64,000 nucleotides of DNA from JAGOVB01 sp964577365 (GTDB taxonomy: Bacteria > Patescibacteriota > Minisyncoccia > Phycocordibacterales > PALSA-1337): positions 38,242-102,241 of the forward strand of contig CAZNYP010000002.1 in assembly GCA_964577365.1 (NCBI GenBank), given 5' to 3'. This document shows positions 22,907 to 30,708 of the stretch, piece after piece. Within the stretch, counting starts at the first letter, position 1; every line of letters begins with the position of its first letter. The notes below the pieces were generated by a model that saw only the letters and a list, made by a program, of their open reading frames with translations, was not told the origin of the DNA and did no database searches. The position numbers were made by a program, and so were the translations under genes.

Positions 22907-25185
22907 TCCATTTCTGCCCAGTTATCTCCTACCTTTGCCTCGGTACTCAGTTCAAAATCCACGATACTCTCCATTATTTTTTGAATAGTTGGGACGACCG
23001 AGAGTTTTTCTTCTTCGATTTCAAAGACGAGTTCATCATGCACCTGCAGGAGCATCCGCACATCGAGTTCTTCGTGGATCTTTATCATTGCGAGCTTTAC
23101 CACATCAGCCTCTGTCCCCTGTATCGGCGCATTGATCGCCATGCGTTCGGCCGCAGCACGGATAAATGGGAGTTTTGAGCGGATACCTTCAAAATATCTG
23201 CGTCGTCCAAAAAGTGTCTCAGTATATCCCCGTTCTGCAGTCTCTGCCTTTGTGCGCTCGAGGTATGCAGCGAGGCCACTGAATTTTTCAAAATAGTCAT
23301 TGTAAAACTTTTGAGCGGTTGCTCGATCAGTGCCCAGATTTTTCTGGAGCGCGGTCACTCCCATGCCGTACATCACGCCAAAGTTGATCACCTTTGCCTG
23401 GCGACGCATGTCTTTTGTGACCTCGGTGAGTGGCACTTCAAATACTTGTGCGGCGACCGCAGTGTGCACGTCCTCTTTGTTTTTGAAAATTGAAATGAGT
23501 TTTTCATCTTCTGATAGCTGTGCCGCGATGCGGAGCTCGATCTGTGAATAGTCGATCGATACGAGTTTATACCCTTTTTCAGCGATAAATGCCCGGCGGA
23601 TCGCACGCCCGAGGTCGGTTTTGTTTGGAATATTTTGAACTCCTGGATTTTCCGAAGCCATACGTCCCGTCGCACTCCCTGCCTGGAGGAGGGTCGAGTG
23701 GAGTCGATCGTGTTTGTCGACAAGGGTCGGGATCACATCGATGTAGGTACCGAGGAGCTTTGCATACTCACGGTATTTGAGAATCTCCGCGATGATTGGG
23801 TGCAAGTCGGCCATCTTTTCGAGCTCAGACTCTTTTGTTGAAAATGCACCGGTGCCAGTCTTCTTTTGATTTTTTGCTTTTAGGCCCATTTTCACAAAGA
23901 GGATTTCACCCAATTGCTTTGGTGATGCGATGTTAAACTCTTCCCCGGCATAGTCGTGGATCTTTTTTTCTATTTTATTGAGCTCGGTGTGATACTCCCT
24001 TGAGAGTTCTTTGAGATACTTTGTATCGATCTTGATACCGAGGGTGTGCATCTCGTCGACGATCGGGATGAGTGGTTTTTCTATCTTTTCGTATACAAAT
24101 TCGCTTTTTCGGATTTTTAGTTCTTCAAAAATAATCTTTTTTGCTTCGGCAAAGTCACGCACTCGTGCAAAGTTGTATACATCCTCGAGAGTCGGTGTGG
24201 TTTTGTTAGAGTCGACGACCCACAGCGCGAGAGCTGTTTCGCGCAAATCGGTCTCGTCCACAGTCTCTGTCTTTACCTCTTTTTGCTCAGCACCGAGTGC
24301 ATCACGTACCTTTACTCCCATCGTACGAAAATCGAGATCAGCAAAGAGTGCTTCGAGTCGTTCTATCTCTGCCATTTCTTTCCACGGTTTTGGGAGGACA
24401 AAATCTATTTTTGCGTCACGGCGGATAGTGGCGAGGGTTTTGCTAAAGAGTGCCTCTTCCTCCCCTTCTTTGAGAAGATTCACGATGCGGTCTGACTGCT
24501 TTAGTTTCTCTGGTGATTTTTTGAGGACTTTGTAAATATTCTCGATCGTTCCAAACTCTCCGATGAGCGCACCAGCTGTTTTTTCTCCGATTCCTTTTAT
24601 ACCGATGATATTGTCAGATGGATCCCCGCGCAGTCCTTTGTAGTCGGGGAGCAGTTTTGGCTCAAAACCAAAACGATCAATGACGGCTTGTTCGTCATAC
24701 AGGATGGTGTCTTTGATTCCTTTTTTGAGTGTGTATACCTGGATGCGTTTCCCCTCGACGAGCTGGAGTGTGTCCATGTCGCCTGATGCGACGATGATAT
24801 CGATATCTTTGACTAGTTCACAGATGGTGCCGAGCATGTCGTCCGCCTCGAACCCTGGTTTGTCATACATAGGTATGCCAAATGCAGTAAAGACATCGCG
24901 TGAGCGTTTGAGCTGTGAGACGAGTGCTTCGTCGGTCTTTTTGCGACCTGCTTTGTAGTCTTTGTATACCTCATGGCGATGTGTCGGCTGTGGGAGGTCG
25001 TAGCATGCGACGATGTAGTCAGGCTTTAGCTCATCGATGATTTTGAGGAGCATGGTACAGAGGCCGTATATGGCACCAGTCGGTTCTCCCTTTCCCGAGA
25101 CAAAGTCTGGGAGCGCATGATATGCCCGATGGATGATGGCGTGGACATCGAGGAGGACGAGGCGAGGGTGGGGCTTTTTAGACAT
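22903..25185 (-). CDS. polA: DNA polymerase I without 3'-5' exonuclease domain
   Basis: 760 residues. Residues 1-290 are the 5' nuclease (LLDVHAIIHRAYHAL, GFEADDMLGTI, GDPSDNIIGIKGIGEKTA). A shrunken linker without the DEDD exonuclease residues follows, then the polymerase: motif A VSIDYSQIELRIA, motif B RRQAKVINFGVMYGMG, motif C QVHDELVFE. The Phe in motif B is the usual residue that favours dNTPs. It should remove RNA primers and fill gaps, but not proofread. TATAAT (25192-25197), six bases, ATG gives the start. E. coli PolA has 928 residues. Confidence 0.95.
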   Translation of the reverse strand: MSKKPHPRLVLLDVHAIIHRAYHALPDFVSGKGEPTGAIYGLCTMLLKIIDELKPDYIVACYDLPQPTHRHEVYKDYKAGRKKTDEALVSQLKRSRDVFTAFGIPMYDKPGFEADDMLGTICELVKDIDIIVASGDMDTLQLVEGKRIQVYTLKKGIKDTILYDEQAVIDRFGFEPKLLPDYKGLRGDPSDNIIGIKGIGEKTAGALIGEFGTIENIYKVLKKSPEKLKQSDRIVNLLKEGEEEALFSKTLATIRRDAKIDFVLPKPWKEMAEIERLEALFADLDFRTMGVKVRDALGAEQKEVKTETVDETDLRETALALWVVDSNKTTPTLEDVYNFARVRDFAEAKKIIFEELKIRKSEFVYEKIEKPLIPIVDEMHTLGIKIDTKYLKELSREYHTELNKIEKKIHDYAGEEFNIASPKQLGEILFVKMGLKAKNQKKTGTGAFSTKESELEKMADLHPIIAEILKYREYAKLLGTYIDVIPTLVDKHDRLHSTLLQAGSATGRMASENPGVQNIPNKTDLGRAIRRAFIAEKGYKLVSIDYSQIELRIAAQLSEDEKLISIFKNKEDVHTAVAAQVFEVPLTEVTKDMRRQAKVINFGVMYGMGVTALQKNLGTDRATAQKFYNDYFEKFSGLAAYLERTKAETAERGYTETLFGRRRYFEGIRSKLPFIRAAAERMAINAPIQGTEADVVKLAMIKIHEELDVRMLLQVHDELVFEIEEEKLSVVPTIQKIMESIVDFELSTEAKVGDNWAEME

Positions 25186-25203
25186 GTCCTGATTATACCC
25201 TTT

Positions 25204-25243
25204 TAAAAAGTTGAGGCCACCCCGTTCGCCTTGGGGTGGCCTG
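25204..25243 (-). terminator. Strong hairpin terminator
   Basis: Ten-base stem AGGCCACCCC (25214-25223) and GGGGTGGCCT (25233-25242). On the minus strand it is followed by CAACTTTTT. It ends the tsaE unit and its two tiny ORFs. Confidence 0.8.
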
Positions 25244-25246
25244 CAC

Positions 25247-25267
25247 TCACCACTTATCGTACTTCAT
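25247..25267 (-). CDS. Six-codon ORF behind a perfect Shine-Dalgarno sequence
   Basis: ATG AAG TAC GAT AAG TGG TGA (MKYDKW), preceded at ideal distance by AAGGAGGT (25272-25279). The terminator starts four bases after the stop. Such a strong ribosome site is rare in this window, where most genes lack one. It may be a regulatory peptide or a ribosome-binding decoy; translation is unproven. Confidence 0.35.
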   Translation of the reverse strand: MKYDKW

Positions 25268-25269
25268 GT

Positions 25270-25362
25270 TTACCTCCTTCCCTTGTTGACGATTTTGTTT
25301 CGCCTCCACAGATCTGCCGGCATCCGGAACCTCCAGATCCAGCTATTGAACGGTTTGCTCAT
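25270..25362 (-). CDS. Possible 30-residue cationic Trp/Arg-rich peptide
   Basis: An open frame starting three bases after the tsaE stop: MSKPFNSWIWRFRMPADLW and onward to NKGRR. It has three Trp, six Arg and three Lys and one acidic residue, like membrane-active peptides. Its last codons (AGG AGG TAA) form the Shine-Dalgarno sequence of the six-codon ORF, which would couple the two. It has no own ribosome site and may simply be 3' untranslated RNA. Confidence 0.3.
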   Translation of the reverse strand: MSKPFNSWIWRFRMPADLWRRNKIVNKGRR

Positions 25363-25365
25363 GAG

Positions 25366-25773
25366 CTAGCCTAGAGTATACTCCCGCTCTGTTTCATTTA
25401 CAAATCTGCACTCTACTCGAGTATGCTCTGGCATCACCTCTTTTATATGCTCCGGCCACTCAACTACGATGAGTATGTTCGGATCTTTTGCCCATTCGAG
25501 AAAGCCCAGCTGTGCGATCTCTCCCCCATTGTGCAGTCGATATGCATCGATGTGGATGAGCTTGTGCCATTTTTGATCAGTCAAAGTATAAAATTTGGCA
25601 ATGACAAAAGTAGGGCTCGTGATCTCTTCGGTAATGCCTAGATTTTTCGCAATCGCTTTAGTGAGCGCCGTTTTCCCCGAGCCGAGGTCACCGTAGAGAC
25701 CGATGACGTGGGATGTTTTTGTTAAAAGGTCTTTGGCAAAAGTATTTGTGTCAGATAGTGATGTTGAAATCAT
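25366..25773 (-). CDS. tsaE: tRNA threonylcarbamoyladenosine biosynthesis ATPase TsaE
   Basis: 135 residues. YGDLGSGKTALTKAIAK is the Walker A loop, EITSPTFVIAKFY and HIDAYRL the conserved switch segments, and ILIVVEWPEH the Walker B-like strand. TsaE works with TsaB and TsaD in making t6A37 of ANN-reading tRNAs; the partners are not in the window. TAGTAT, six bases, ATG on the minus strand sets the start. Confidence 0.92.
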   Translation of the reverse strand: MISTSLSDTNTFAKDLLTKTSHVIGLYGDLGSGKTALTKAIAKNLGITEEITSPTFVIAKFYTLTDQKWHKLIHIDAYRLHNGGEIAQLGFLEWAKDPNILIVVEWPEHIKEVMPEHTRVECRFVNETEREYTLG

Positions 25774-25797
25774 GAAGGTATACTAGCATAAAAACAA

Positions 25798-25834
25798 ATC
25801 GCCCCGCACAACCTCTGTAGGTTGGCGGGGCTAG
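25798..25834 (-). terminator. Rho-independent terminator
   Basis: Outer stem GCCCCGC (25801-25807) with GCGGGGC (25825-25831) and inner AACCT/AGGTT. On the minus strand it runs into GATTTGTTTTT. It closes the lipoprotein gene. Confidence 0.85.
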
Positions 25835-25836
25835 CG

Positions 25837-26223
25837 TCACGGTCCACGGACGACACCGGGCTGGATCTGGTACTTCGGATCCGGATAGATCGGGTAGTTC
25901 GCGTTGAACCACCACTGCCACTCGGCCTTCACGTCCACCTCAGGAGTGGTGAACTTGTACCCCTCGCTGACCTGGATCAGACCGATTGGTACCGTGATGG
26001 TGCCGACGACATCCTGAGCATCCCGATGATAGCGATAGCTCCACGGGGTGGACACCATCGTCTCCCCACCAGTGTGGCCAGGATCAATCGAGGGGGTCAA
26101 ATTGGGAGCGCCGAGCCAAACTGGCCGGACATCCACATCCTTCACTGGATGGGCGTATCTCTGGATACCACCAGCACACCCTGTAGCAAAGATCAAAATA
26201 ACTAACGAAATGCACGTTTTCAC
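25837..26223 (-). CDS. Small lipoprotein, unknown function
   Basis: 128 residues from GTG. MKTCISLVILIFATGCAGG is a lipoprotein signal with the lipobox ATGC (Cys16). The mature part is rich in Pro, Trp, Tyr and Val (TVPIGLIQVSEGYKF, EWQWWFNANYPIYPDPKYQI) and shows no named domain. TATAAT (26230-26235), six bases, GTG gives a leaderless GTG start. It is a single-gene, GC-rich unit with its own terminator, divergent from pilB. Confidence 0.65.
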   Translation of the reverse strand: MKTCISLVILIFATGCAGGIQRYAHPVKDVDVRPVWLGAPNLTPSIDPGHTGGETMVSTPWSYRYHRDAQDVVGTITVPIGLIQVSEGYKFTTPEVDVKAEWQWWFNANYPIYPDPKYQIQPGVVRGP

Positions 26224-26277
26224 CTATATATTATATCACAATATATAGCTAAATGTCAATAATGCTATAATTTCCCC

Positions 26278-27930
26278 ATGGTTACCTTTGATGAAGATAA
26301 AAGTAAGCGCAAGATCAACGAACTTTTGAAAAAAGAGGAGGAAGAAGTGGTGCAACAGCTCGCCCAAAAGCTCGGCATCGAGTATGTGGACCTCTCGGTC
26401 ATCCCTGTGAACACCGACGCCCTCCGTCTCGTCGACGAACACAAAGCATTCGAGGCAAAACTCGCCCCTTTTGCGATCATTGATCGAAAAGTAAAAGTCG
26501 CGACACGTACTCCCGAAGACCAAAAGACTCTCGACGTCGTTTCTGGTCTAAAGGAAAAAGGTTTTGAGCCAGTTCTCGTAGCTGCATCTATCGCTAGTCT
26601 CGAAAAAGCGTGGCGAGCCTACAAAGACATCTCTTTTGCCTATGAAACAAAGGCGGGTTCTCTCGACGTCGCAAACGAAGAGATCACAAATGTGGTAAAA
26701 CAGACAAAAAGTCTCCCCGATATCATCACCCTCCTCACCGGTATGCTCAATCAAAACAAAAGCTACCGCGTCTCACACATTCTCGAGACCATTTTGGCAG
26801 GGGCTATCGCGACCGGTGCCTCTGACATCCATATAGAGCCAGAACAGGAGTATATCCGTCTCCGCTATCGCCTCGACGGAGTACTCGCTGATGTTCTCAC
26901 CTTTGACAACACTACCTTTACCCTCCTCCTCTCTCGTATAAAACTGCTCTCAGGCCTCAAGCTCAATGTGAAAAAGGATTCTCAGGACGGACGCTTTAGT
27001 GTAAAGGTGGGAGACAGTGATATCGAGATTCGTACTTCTATTCTCCCAGGTGCCTACAACGAATCTATCGTGCTGCGACTCCTCAATCCAAAATCCATCT
27101 CTGTTCCCTTGGAGGACTTGGGCATACCGAAAAAGCTCCTTTCAGTTATCCTGAAAGAAGTCGACAAGCCAAACGGCATGATTCTCACCACAGGTCCGAC
27201 AGGTTCCGGAAAGACCACGACCCTGTACGCCTTTTTGAAAAAAGTCTACGGTCCAGGCGTAAAGATCATCACCATCGAGGATCCGATCGAATATCACCTC
27301 GAAGGTATTACCCAGACACAGGTAAATGAGAGCGGCTACAACTTTCTCGAAGGTCTCCGCAGTGCCCTACGACAGGATCCAGACATCATCATGGTGGGAG
27401 AGATCCGCGACGGAGAGACGGCATCGATTGCGATCAACTCTGCGCTCACTGGTCACCTCGTATTCTCTACACTTCACACCAACGACGCCGCGGGAGCCTT
27501 CCCTCGCCTCCTCGACCTCGGGGTCAACTCTCGTGTAGTCAGTTCGGCGATAAACATCACTCTCGCCCAGCGTCTCGTGCGCAAACTCTGCTCTGATTGT
27601 AAAAAAGAAGTTGGTAGTAATCCAAAAATCCAGGCTGTTCTCGACAGCATCGTAGATAAAAGTGAAATCCCTCAGACAGAAAAACTTTGGCAGGCTGTCG
27701 GCTGCGACAAATGCAACCACACCGGATACAAAGGCCGTATCGGTATATACGAAGGCATCATGATGGATCCAGAGATAAACAAAGTAGTAGAGATCGGTGG
27801 TAGTGCTCAGGAGATAAAGACCGCCGCTCTCCCCCAGGGCATCCTCACTATGGCCCAGGATGGTATAATCAAGGCATTACAAGGCATAACCAGTATAGAA
27901 GAACTCGAGAGAGTTATTGAATTAAAATGA
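26278..27930 (+). CDS. pilB: Type IV pilus extension ATPase PilB/GspE
   Basis: 550 residues. An N-terminal MshEN-like domain (KLGIEYVDLSVIPVNTDALR) and a C-terminal ATPase: Walker A GPTGSGKTTT at 306-315, Asp box with ITIEDPIEYHLEG, Walker B-like DPDIIMVGEIRDGETA, His box LVFSTLHTNDA, and a zinc site (LCSDCKKEV and CDKCNHTGY). It drives pilin polymerisation together with PilM/N/O (12.1 kb). TATAAT (26266-26271), TTCCCC, ATG gives a leaderless start. The next gene overlaps by four bases. Confidence 0.93.
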   Translation: MVTFDEDKSKRKINELLKKEEEEVVQQLAQKLGIEYVDLSVIPVNTDALRLVDEHKAFEAKLAPFAIIDRKVKVATRTPEDQKTLDVVSGLKEKGFEPVLVAASIASLEKAWRAYKDISFAYETKAGSLDVANEEITNVVKQTKSLPDIITLLTGMLNQNKSYRVSHILETILAGAIATGASDIHIEPEQEYIRLRYRLDGVLADVLTFDNTTFTLLLSRIKLLSGLKLNVKKDSQDGRFSVKVGDSDIEIRTSILPGAYNESIVLRLLNPKSISVPLEDLGIPKKLLSVILKEVDKPNGMILTTGPTGSGKTTTLYAFLKKVYGPGVKIITIEDPIEYHLEGITQTQVNESGYNFLEGLRSALRQDPDIIMVGEIRDGETASIAINSALTGHLVFSTLHTNDAAGAFPRLLDLGVNSRVVSSAINITLAQRLVRKLCSDCKKEVGSNPKIQAVLDSIVDKSEIPQTEKLWQAVGCDKCNHTGYKGRIGIYEGIMMDPEINKVVEIGGSAQEIKTAALPQGILTMAQDGIIKALQGITSIEELERVIELK

Positions 27931-28217
27931 TGCAGCAAGATAAAAATGTAAACCTTGTCCTACAGGCGCTCAAAGCGGCGATTGATCATGAGGTACAAGA
28001 AATCGCAAAAAAAGAAACCGAACTTCGCACTATTGAAACCGAGATCCCTCGGCTCGAACAGACTTTAAAAGAAAAAATAAAGCAGAGAGATGCTCTCAAG
28101 AAAGAAGTAGACACCCTGCGTCGAGAACAAAATAAGAAAATGTTGGAATTGAAGAAGCAGCAGGATGAATACGCGCGTGCCCTCAAGAATCCCACCGAGC
28201 ATCCAACAGCAAGATAA
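27927..28217 (+). CDS. Coiled-coil protein after pilB
   Basis: 96 residues, nearly all a charged coiled coil (Lys, Glu, Arg, Leu heptads from about 10 to 85), no membrane helix. It starts inside the last codons of pilB (ATGA overlap), so it is made with the pilus ATPase and may act with it. No family recognised. Confidence 0.6.
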   Translation: MMQQDKNVNLVLQALKAAIDHEVQEIAKKETELRTIETEIPRLEQTLKEKIKQRDALKKEVDTLRREQNKKMLELKKQQDEYARALKNPTEHPTAR

Positions 28218-28260
28218 AACAGGACGCAGTTTCCTGTGCCTGTCAATTGAAATTTCTAAT

Positions 28261-28311
28261 AGGAGGAGTACGATGTATATAGCCCTTTACATCGAGTGCA
28301 AAAATCTCTAA
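28261..28311 (+). CDS. Twelve-residue ORF with strong Shine-Dalgarno sequence
   Basis: AGGAGG (28261-28266), six bases, then ATG 28273 and twelve codons (MYIALYIECKNL) to TAA 28311. Its last codons form the 5' arm of the long helix described next, and its ATG can be hidden in a local hairpin (28271-28277 with 28288-28294). This layout is like a leader peptide of an attenuator, but no control is proven. Confidence 0.35.
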   Translation, partial: RRSTMYIALYIECKNL

Positions 28312-28471
28312 GCAATACTTTTAATAACGAGACCAAAAGCTAGAAATACCCCCGAGGATATCCCCAGTGTCGCAAGCCGAAGCAAGTGAACCAGAAAGTC
28401 CTTAGAAATAAATCAGGAACCCTGCGCAAACAGGATCCATTGCTTAGAGATTTTTGAACTAGATATGTAAA
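28271..28471 (+). ncRNA. Structured RNA candidate with a perfect 17-bp closing helix
   Basis: Bases 28300-28316 pair without mismatch with 28439-28455 around 122 bases. TTTACAT (28286-28292) can pair outside that helix with ATGTAAA (28465-28471), or instead its TACATCG end can pair upstream with CGATGTA (28271-28277), so two folds compete. A smaller hairpin near 28424-28438 (CCTG/CAGG) lies inside. A TTGAAA-16-TACGAT promoter (28247-28274) is possible. The size and closed shape recall 6S RNA, but I see no family motif. It lies between the pilB operon and ruvB, could also be a long leader of ruvB, and fills a 300-base stretch without a normal gene. Confidence 0.6.
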
Positions 28472-28518
28472 TGAATTACCGACGTTTTCATAGAGTATCC
28501 TAGCACAAAAACATTTTT

Positions 28519-29496
28519 ATGTCAAGTACCCCTAAAGACCAAAAAGACATAGCGCATCTGGACTATACCCTCCGCCCTTCTCGGTGGGATGACTATATTG
28601 GTCAAAAAAACATAAAAGACAACCTCCACATCCTCCTCACCGCAGCAAAACAGCGCAACCATCCTCCAGAGCATATCCTATTTTATGGTCCTCCAGGCCT
28701 CGGAAAGACGACTCTCGCCCACCTCATTTCAAAGGAAACTGGGGCTGCGATAAAAATCACCTCAGGTCCCGCTATTTTAAAGGTGGGTGACCTCGCGAGT
28801 ATCCTCACAAACCTCTCTGCAGGTGACATACTCTTTATCGACGAGATTCACCGGCTCAACAAGGCCATAGAAGAAGTCCTCTACCCTGCCATGGAGAGCG
28901 GGTCACTCGACATCATCATCGGAAAAGGCCCTTCGGCTCGCACGATACAGCTCGAACTGCCTCCCTTTACCCTTATAGCAGCCACCACACGCATTGCGAT
29001 GATCTCTGCGCCTCTTCGCTCACGTTTTTCTGGCGGCACCTTTAAACTAGAGTTCTACACCGAAAAAGAAATCGAGGAAATCATAAAACGCTCATCAAAA
29101 ATCCTCGACATCGAGATCGACCATGATGCAGCAGCAGAGATAGCAAAGCGCAGCCGTTTTACCCCTCGTACCGCAAACTATTTCCTAAAACGTTGCCGCG
29201 ACTATGCTCAGATCAACAATTCAAAGCTCACTCGTGCCGTCGTCGACAAGGCGCTGCATATGCTCGGCATCGATACCCTTGGACTAAATCAGGCTGATCG
29301 TGATATGCTCAAAATCATCATCGAAAAGTTCGATGGCGGACCAGTCGGACTGAGTACTTTGGGCGCAGCGACTGGCGAAGAACAGGAGACGATCGAGGAC
29401 GTGTACGAACCGTACTTGATACAACTCGGACTACTCGAACGCACCACACGCGGGAGAAAAGTAACTGATAAAGCATATAACCATGTCAGGACATAA
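28519..29496 (+). CDS. ruvB: Holliday junction helicase RuvB
   Basis: 325 residues. LRPSRWDDYIGQKNIKDNL, FYGPPGLGKTTLAHLI (Walker A), ILFIDEIHRLNKAIEE (Walker B), RSRFSG (Arg finger) and the C-terminal winged helix GPVGLSTLGAATGEEQETIEDVYEPYLIQLG, where I note only the motif core. It drives branch migration with RuvA. First gene of ruvB-yebC-ruvC with short overlaps. No leaderless element: TATCCT lies 17 bases upstream of the ATG. Confidence 0.95.
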   Translation: MSSTPKDQKDIAHLDYTLRPSRWDDYIGQKNIKDNLHILLTAAKQRNHPPEHILFYGPPGLGKTTLAHLISKETGAAIKITSGPAILKVGDLASILTNLSAGDILFIDEIHRLNKAIEEVLYPAMESGSLDIIIGKGPSARTIQLELPPFTLIAATTRIAMISAPLRSRFSGGTFKLEFYTEKEIEEIIKRSSKILDIEIDHDAAAEIAKRSRFTPRTANYFLKRCRDYAQINNSKLTRAVVDKALHMLGIDTLGLNQADRDMLKIIIEKFDGGPVGLSTLGAATGEEQETIEDVYEPYLIQLGLLERTTRGRKVTDKAYNHVRT

Positions 29497-30010
29497 TAAA
29501 TTTTCAAAAATAAAACATCAAAAAGCAAAGACTGATGCTCAAAAGAGTAAGATCTTTGGCAAAATGGTGCGACTCATCACGGTAGAAGCCAAAAAAGCCG
29601 GTGGAAATCTAAAATCCCCTGGTCTTGCAAATGCTATCGAAAAAGCTCGCAAAGAAAATGTGCCAAATGACACCATCGATCGTGCCGTAAAAAAGGCGAC
29701 GACTGATACCGAGGTCATGGACAACGTCACGTACGAGGCCTATGGGCCCGGAGGATGTGCCCTCATCATCGAAGGACTCACGAGCAACCGCAACAAAGCC
29801 GCTCAGGATGTAAAACACATCCTCTCTAAAAATGGATACGAGCTCGCTGTCCCGGGGAGCGCATCATGGGCATTTACAAAGACAGCAGAAGGCTGGGTGC
29901 CACAGACTATGATCCCTATAGGTGAGGAGGACGCCACAAAGCTAGAGACCATCATCGAAGAGCTCGAGGATAATGACGAAGTCCAAGATGTCTACACAAA
30001 CGCCGAATAG
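29483..30010 (+). CDS. YebC/PmpR-family protein, internally shortened
   Basis: 175 residues. SGHNKFSKIKHQKAKTDAQK and AYGPGGCALIIEGLTSNRN are typical. The usual family length is about 245; after the WAFTKTAEGW strand the sequence jumps to MIPIGEEDATKLETIIEELED and the normal end DEVQDVYTN, so about 70 residues of the middle domain are missing. YebC proteins act as transcription regulators or help ribosomes through proline stretches. The start overlaps ruvB, and ruvC starts inside its end. Confidence 0.88.
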   Translation: MSGHNKFSKIKHQKAKTDAQKSKIFGKMVRLITVEAKKAGGNLKSPGLANAIEKARKENVPNDTIDRAVKKATTDTEVMDNVTYEAYGPGGCALIIEGLTSNRNKAAQDVKHILSKNGYELAVPGSASWAFTKTAEGWVPQTMIPIGEEDATKLETIIEELEDNDEVQDVYTNAE

Positions 30011-30482
30011 AGTACTCGCCATCGATCCAGGATTTGAACGCCTCGGTATCGCTATTTTGGAAAAAGACAAACTCATTTATTCTGATTGTTTTAAAACTTC
30101 ACCCAAAGAAACCTTTTATCGACGCCTCGAGAAAATCGGCGCTGAGATAGAGCGTGTGATAGTCGAATACTCCCCCACTGCCTGTGCAATCGAAACTCTT
30201 TTTTTCAAAAACAATCAAAAAACAGCTATGCATGTGGCCGAGGCGCGTGGTGTAGTCGCATATGAAGCAGCAAAAAGAGGGCTTTTGGTACACGAGTTCA
30301 ATCCCCTGGAGATAAAAATAGCGATCACCGGACACGGGCGCAGTGACAAGGAACAGATCATGTTTATGGTGCCAAAACTCATCAAAATCAACAAAGACAT
30401 ACAGTACGACGACGAGTATGATGCGATCGCGGTAGGGATAACTTACTTTTCCACAATAAAAAATGGTTGCAAAAACTTTTAG
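29988..30482 (+). CDS. ruvC: Holliday junction resolvase RuvC
   Basis: 164 residues from ATG 29988 (MSTQTPNRVLAIDPGFERLG). Catalytic Asp in AIDPG, Glu in CAIETLFFKNNQKTA, and the C-terminal YDDEYDAIAVGITY with two Asp complete the RNase H-like site. It cuts Holliday junctions bound by RuvAB. An in-frame Met five codons earlier lies deeper in yebC and is less likely. The gene overlaps yebC by 23 bases. Confidence 0.93.
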   Translation: MSTQTPNRVLAIDPGFERLGIAILEKDKLIYSDCFKTSPKETFYRRLEKIGAEIERVIVEYSPTACAIETLFFKNNQKTAMHVAEARGVVAYEAAKRGLLVHEFNPLEIKIAITGHGRSDKEQIMFMVPKLIKINKDIQYDDEYDAIAVGITYFSTIKNGCKNF

Positions 30483-30524
30483 ATTTTGTTACAACTAAAA
30501 AACATTATTATTTAATCGATACGC

Positions 30525-30707
30525 ATGCCCGAAGAACGAGAAACAGAAATAGAGGATAAGGATAAAGAAATCGACCCGGATCTGATACTGGGTGAGGCTG
30601 ACGTAGTGGTAGTAGAAGAGGAGGAAGACGACCTCGCCGAAGAAGATGACGAAGAGACTGTCGCTGACGACGAGATCGATCCGTTCAAAGACCGATTCGA
30701 GGAATAG
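30525..30707 (+). CDS. Very acidic small protein, 60 residues
   Basis: More than half of its residues are Asp or Glu (for example EEEEDDLAEEDDEETVADDE); few are hydrophobic and there are few basic residues. It could be an intrinsically disordered partner of basic proteins. TTTAAT lies eight bases before the ATG. It ends one base before the convergent tyrS stop. No family recognised. Confidence 0.5.
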   Translation: MPEERETEIEDKDKEIDPDLILGEADVVVVEEEEDDLAEEDDEETVADDEIDPFKDRFEE

Positions 30708-30708
30708 T

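Noticed and set aside
24011..24535. A 174-codon plus-strand open frame inside polA
   Set aside because: Serine/arginine-rich shadow of the polA coding strand; no promoter or start signal.
28261..28471. tmRNA or RNase P RNA
   Set aside because: No tRNA-like end, no tag ORF, and no GAGGAAAGUCC or other conserved regions in either strand.
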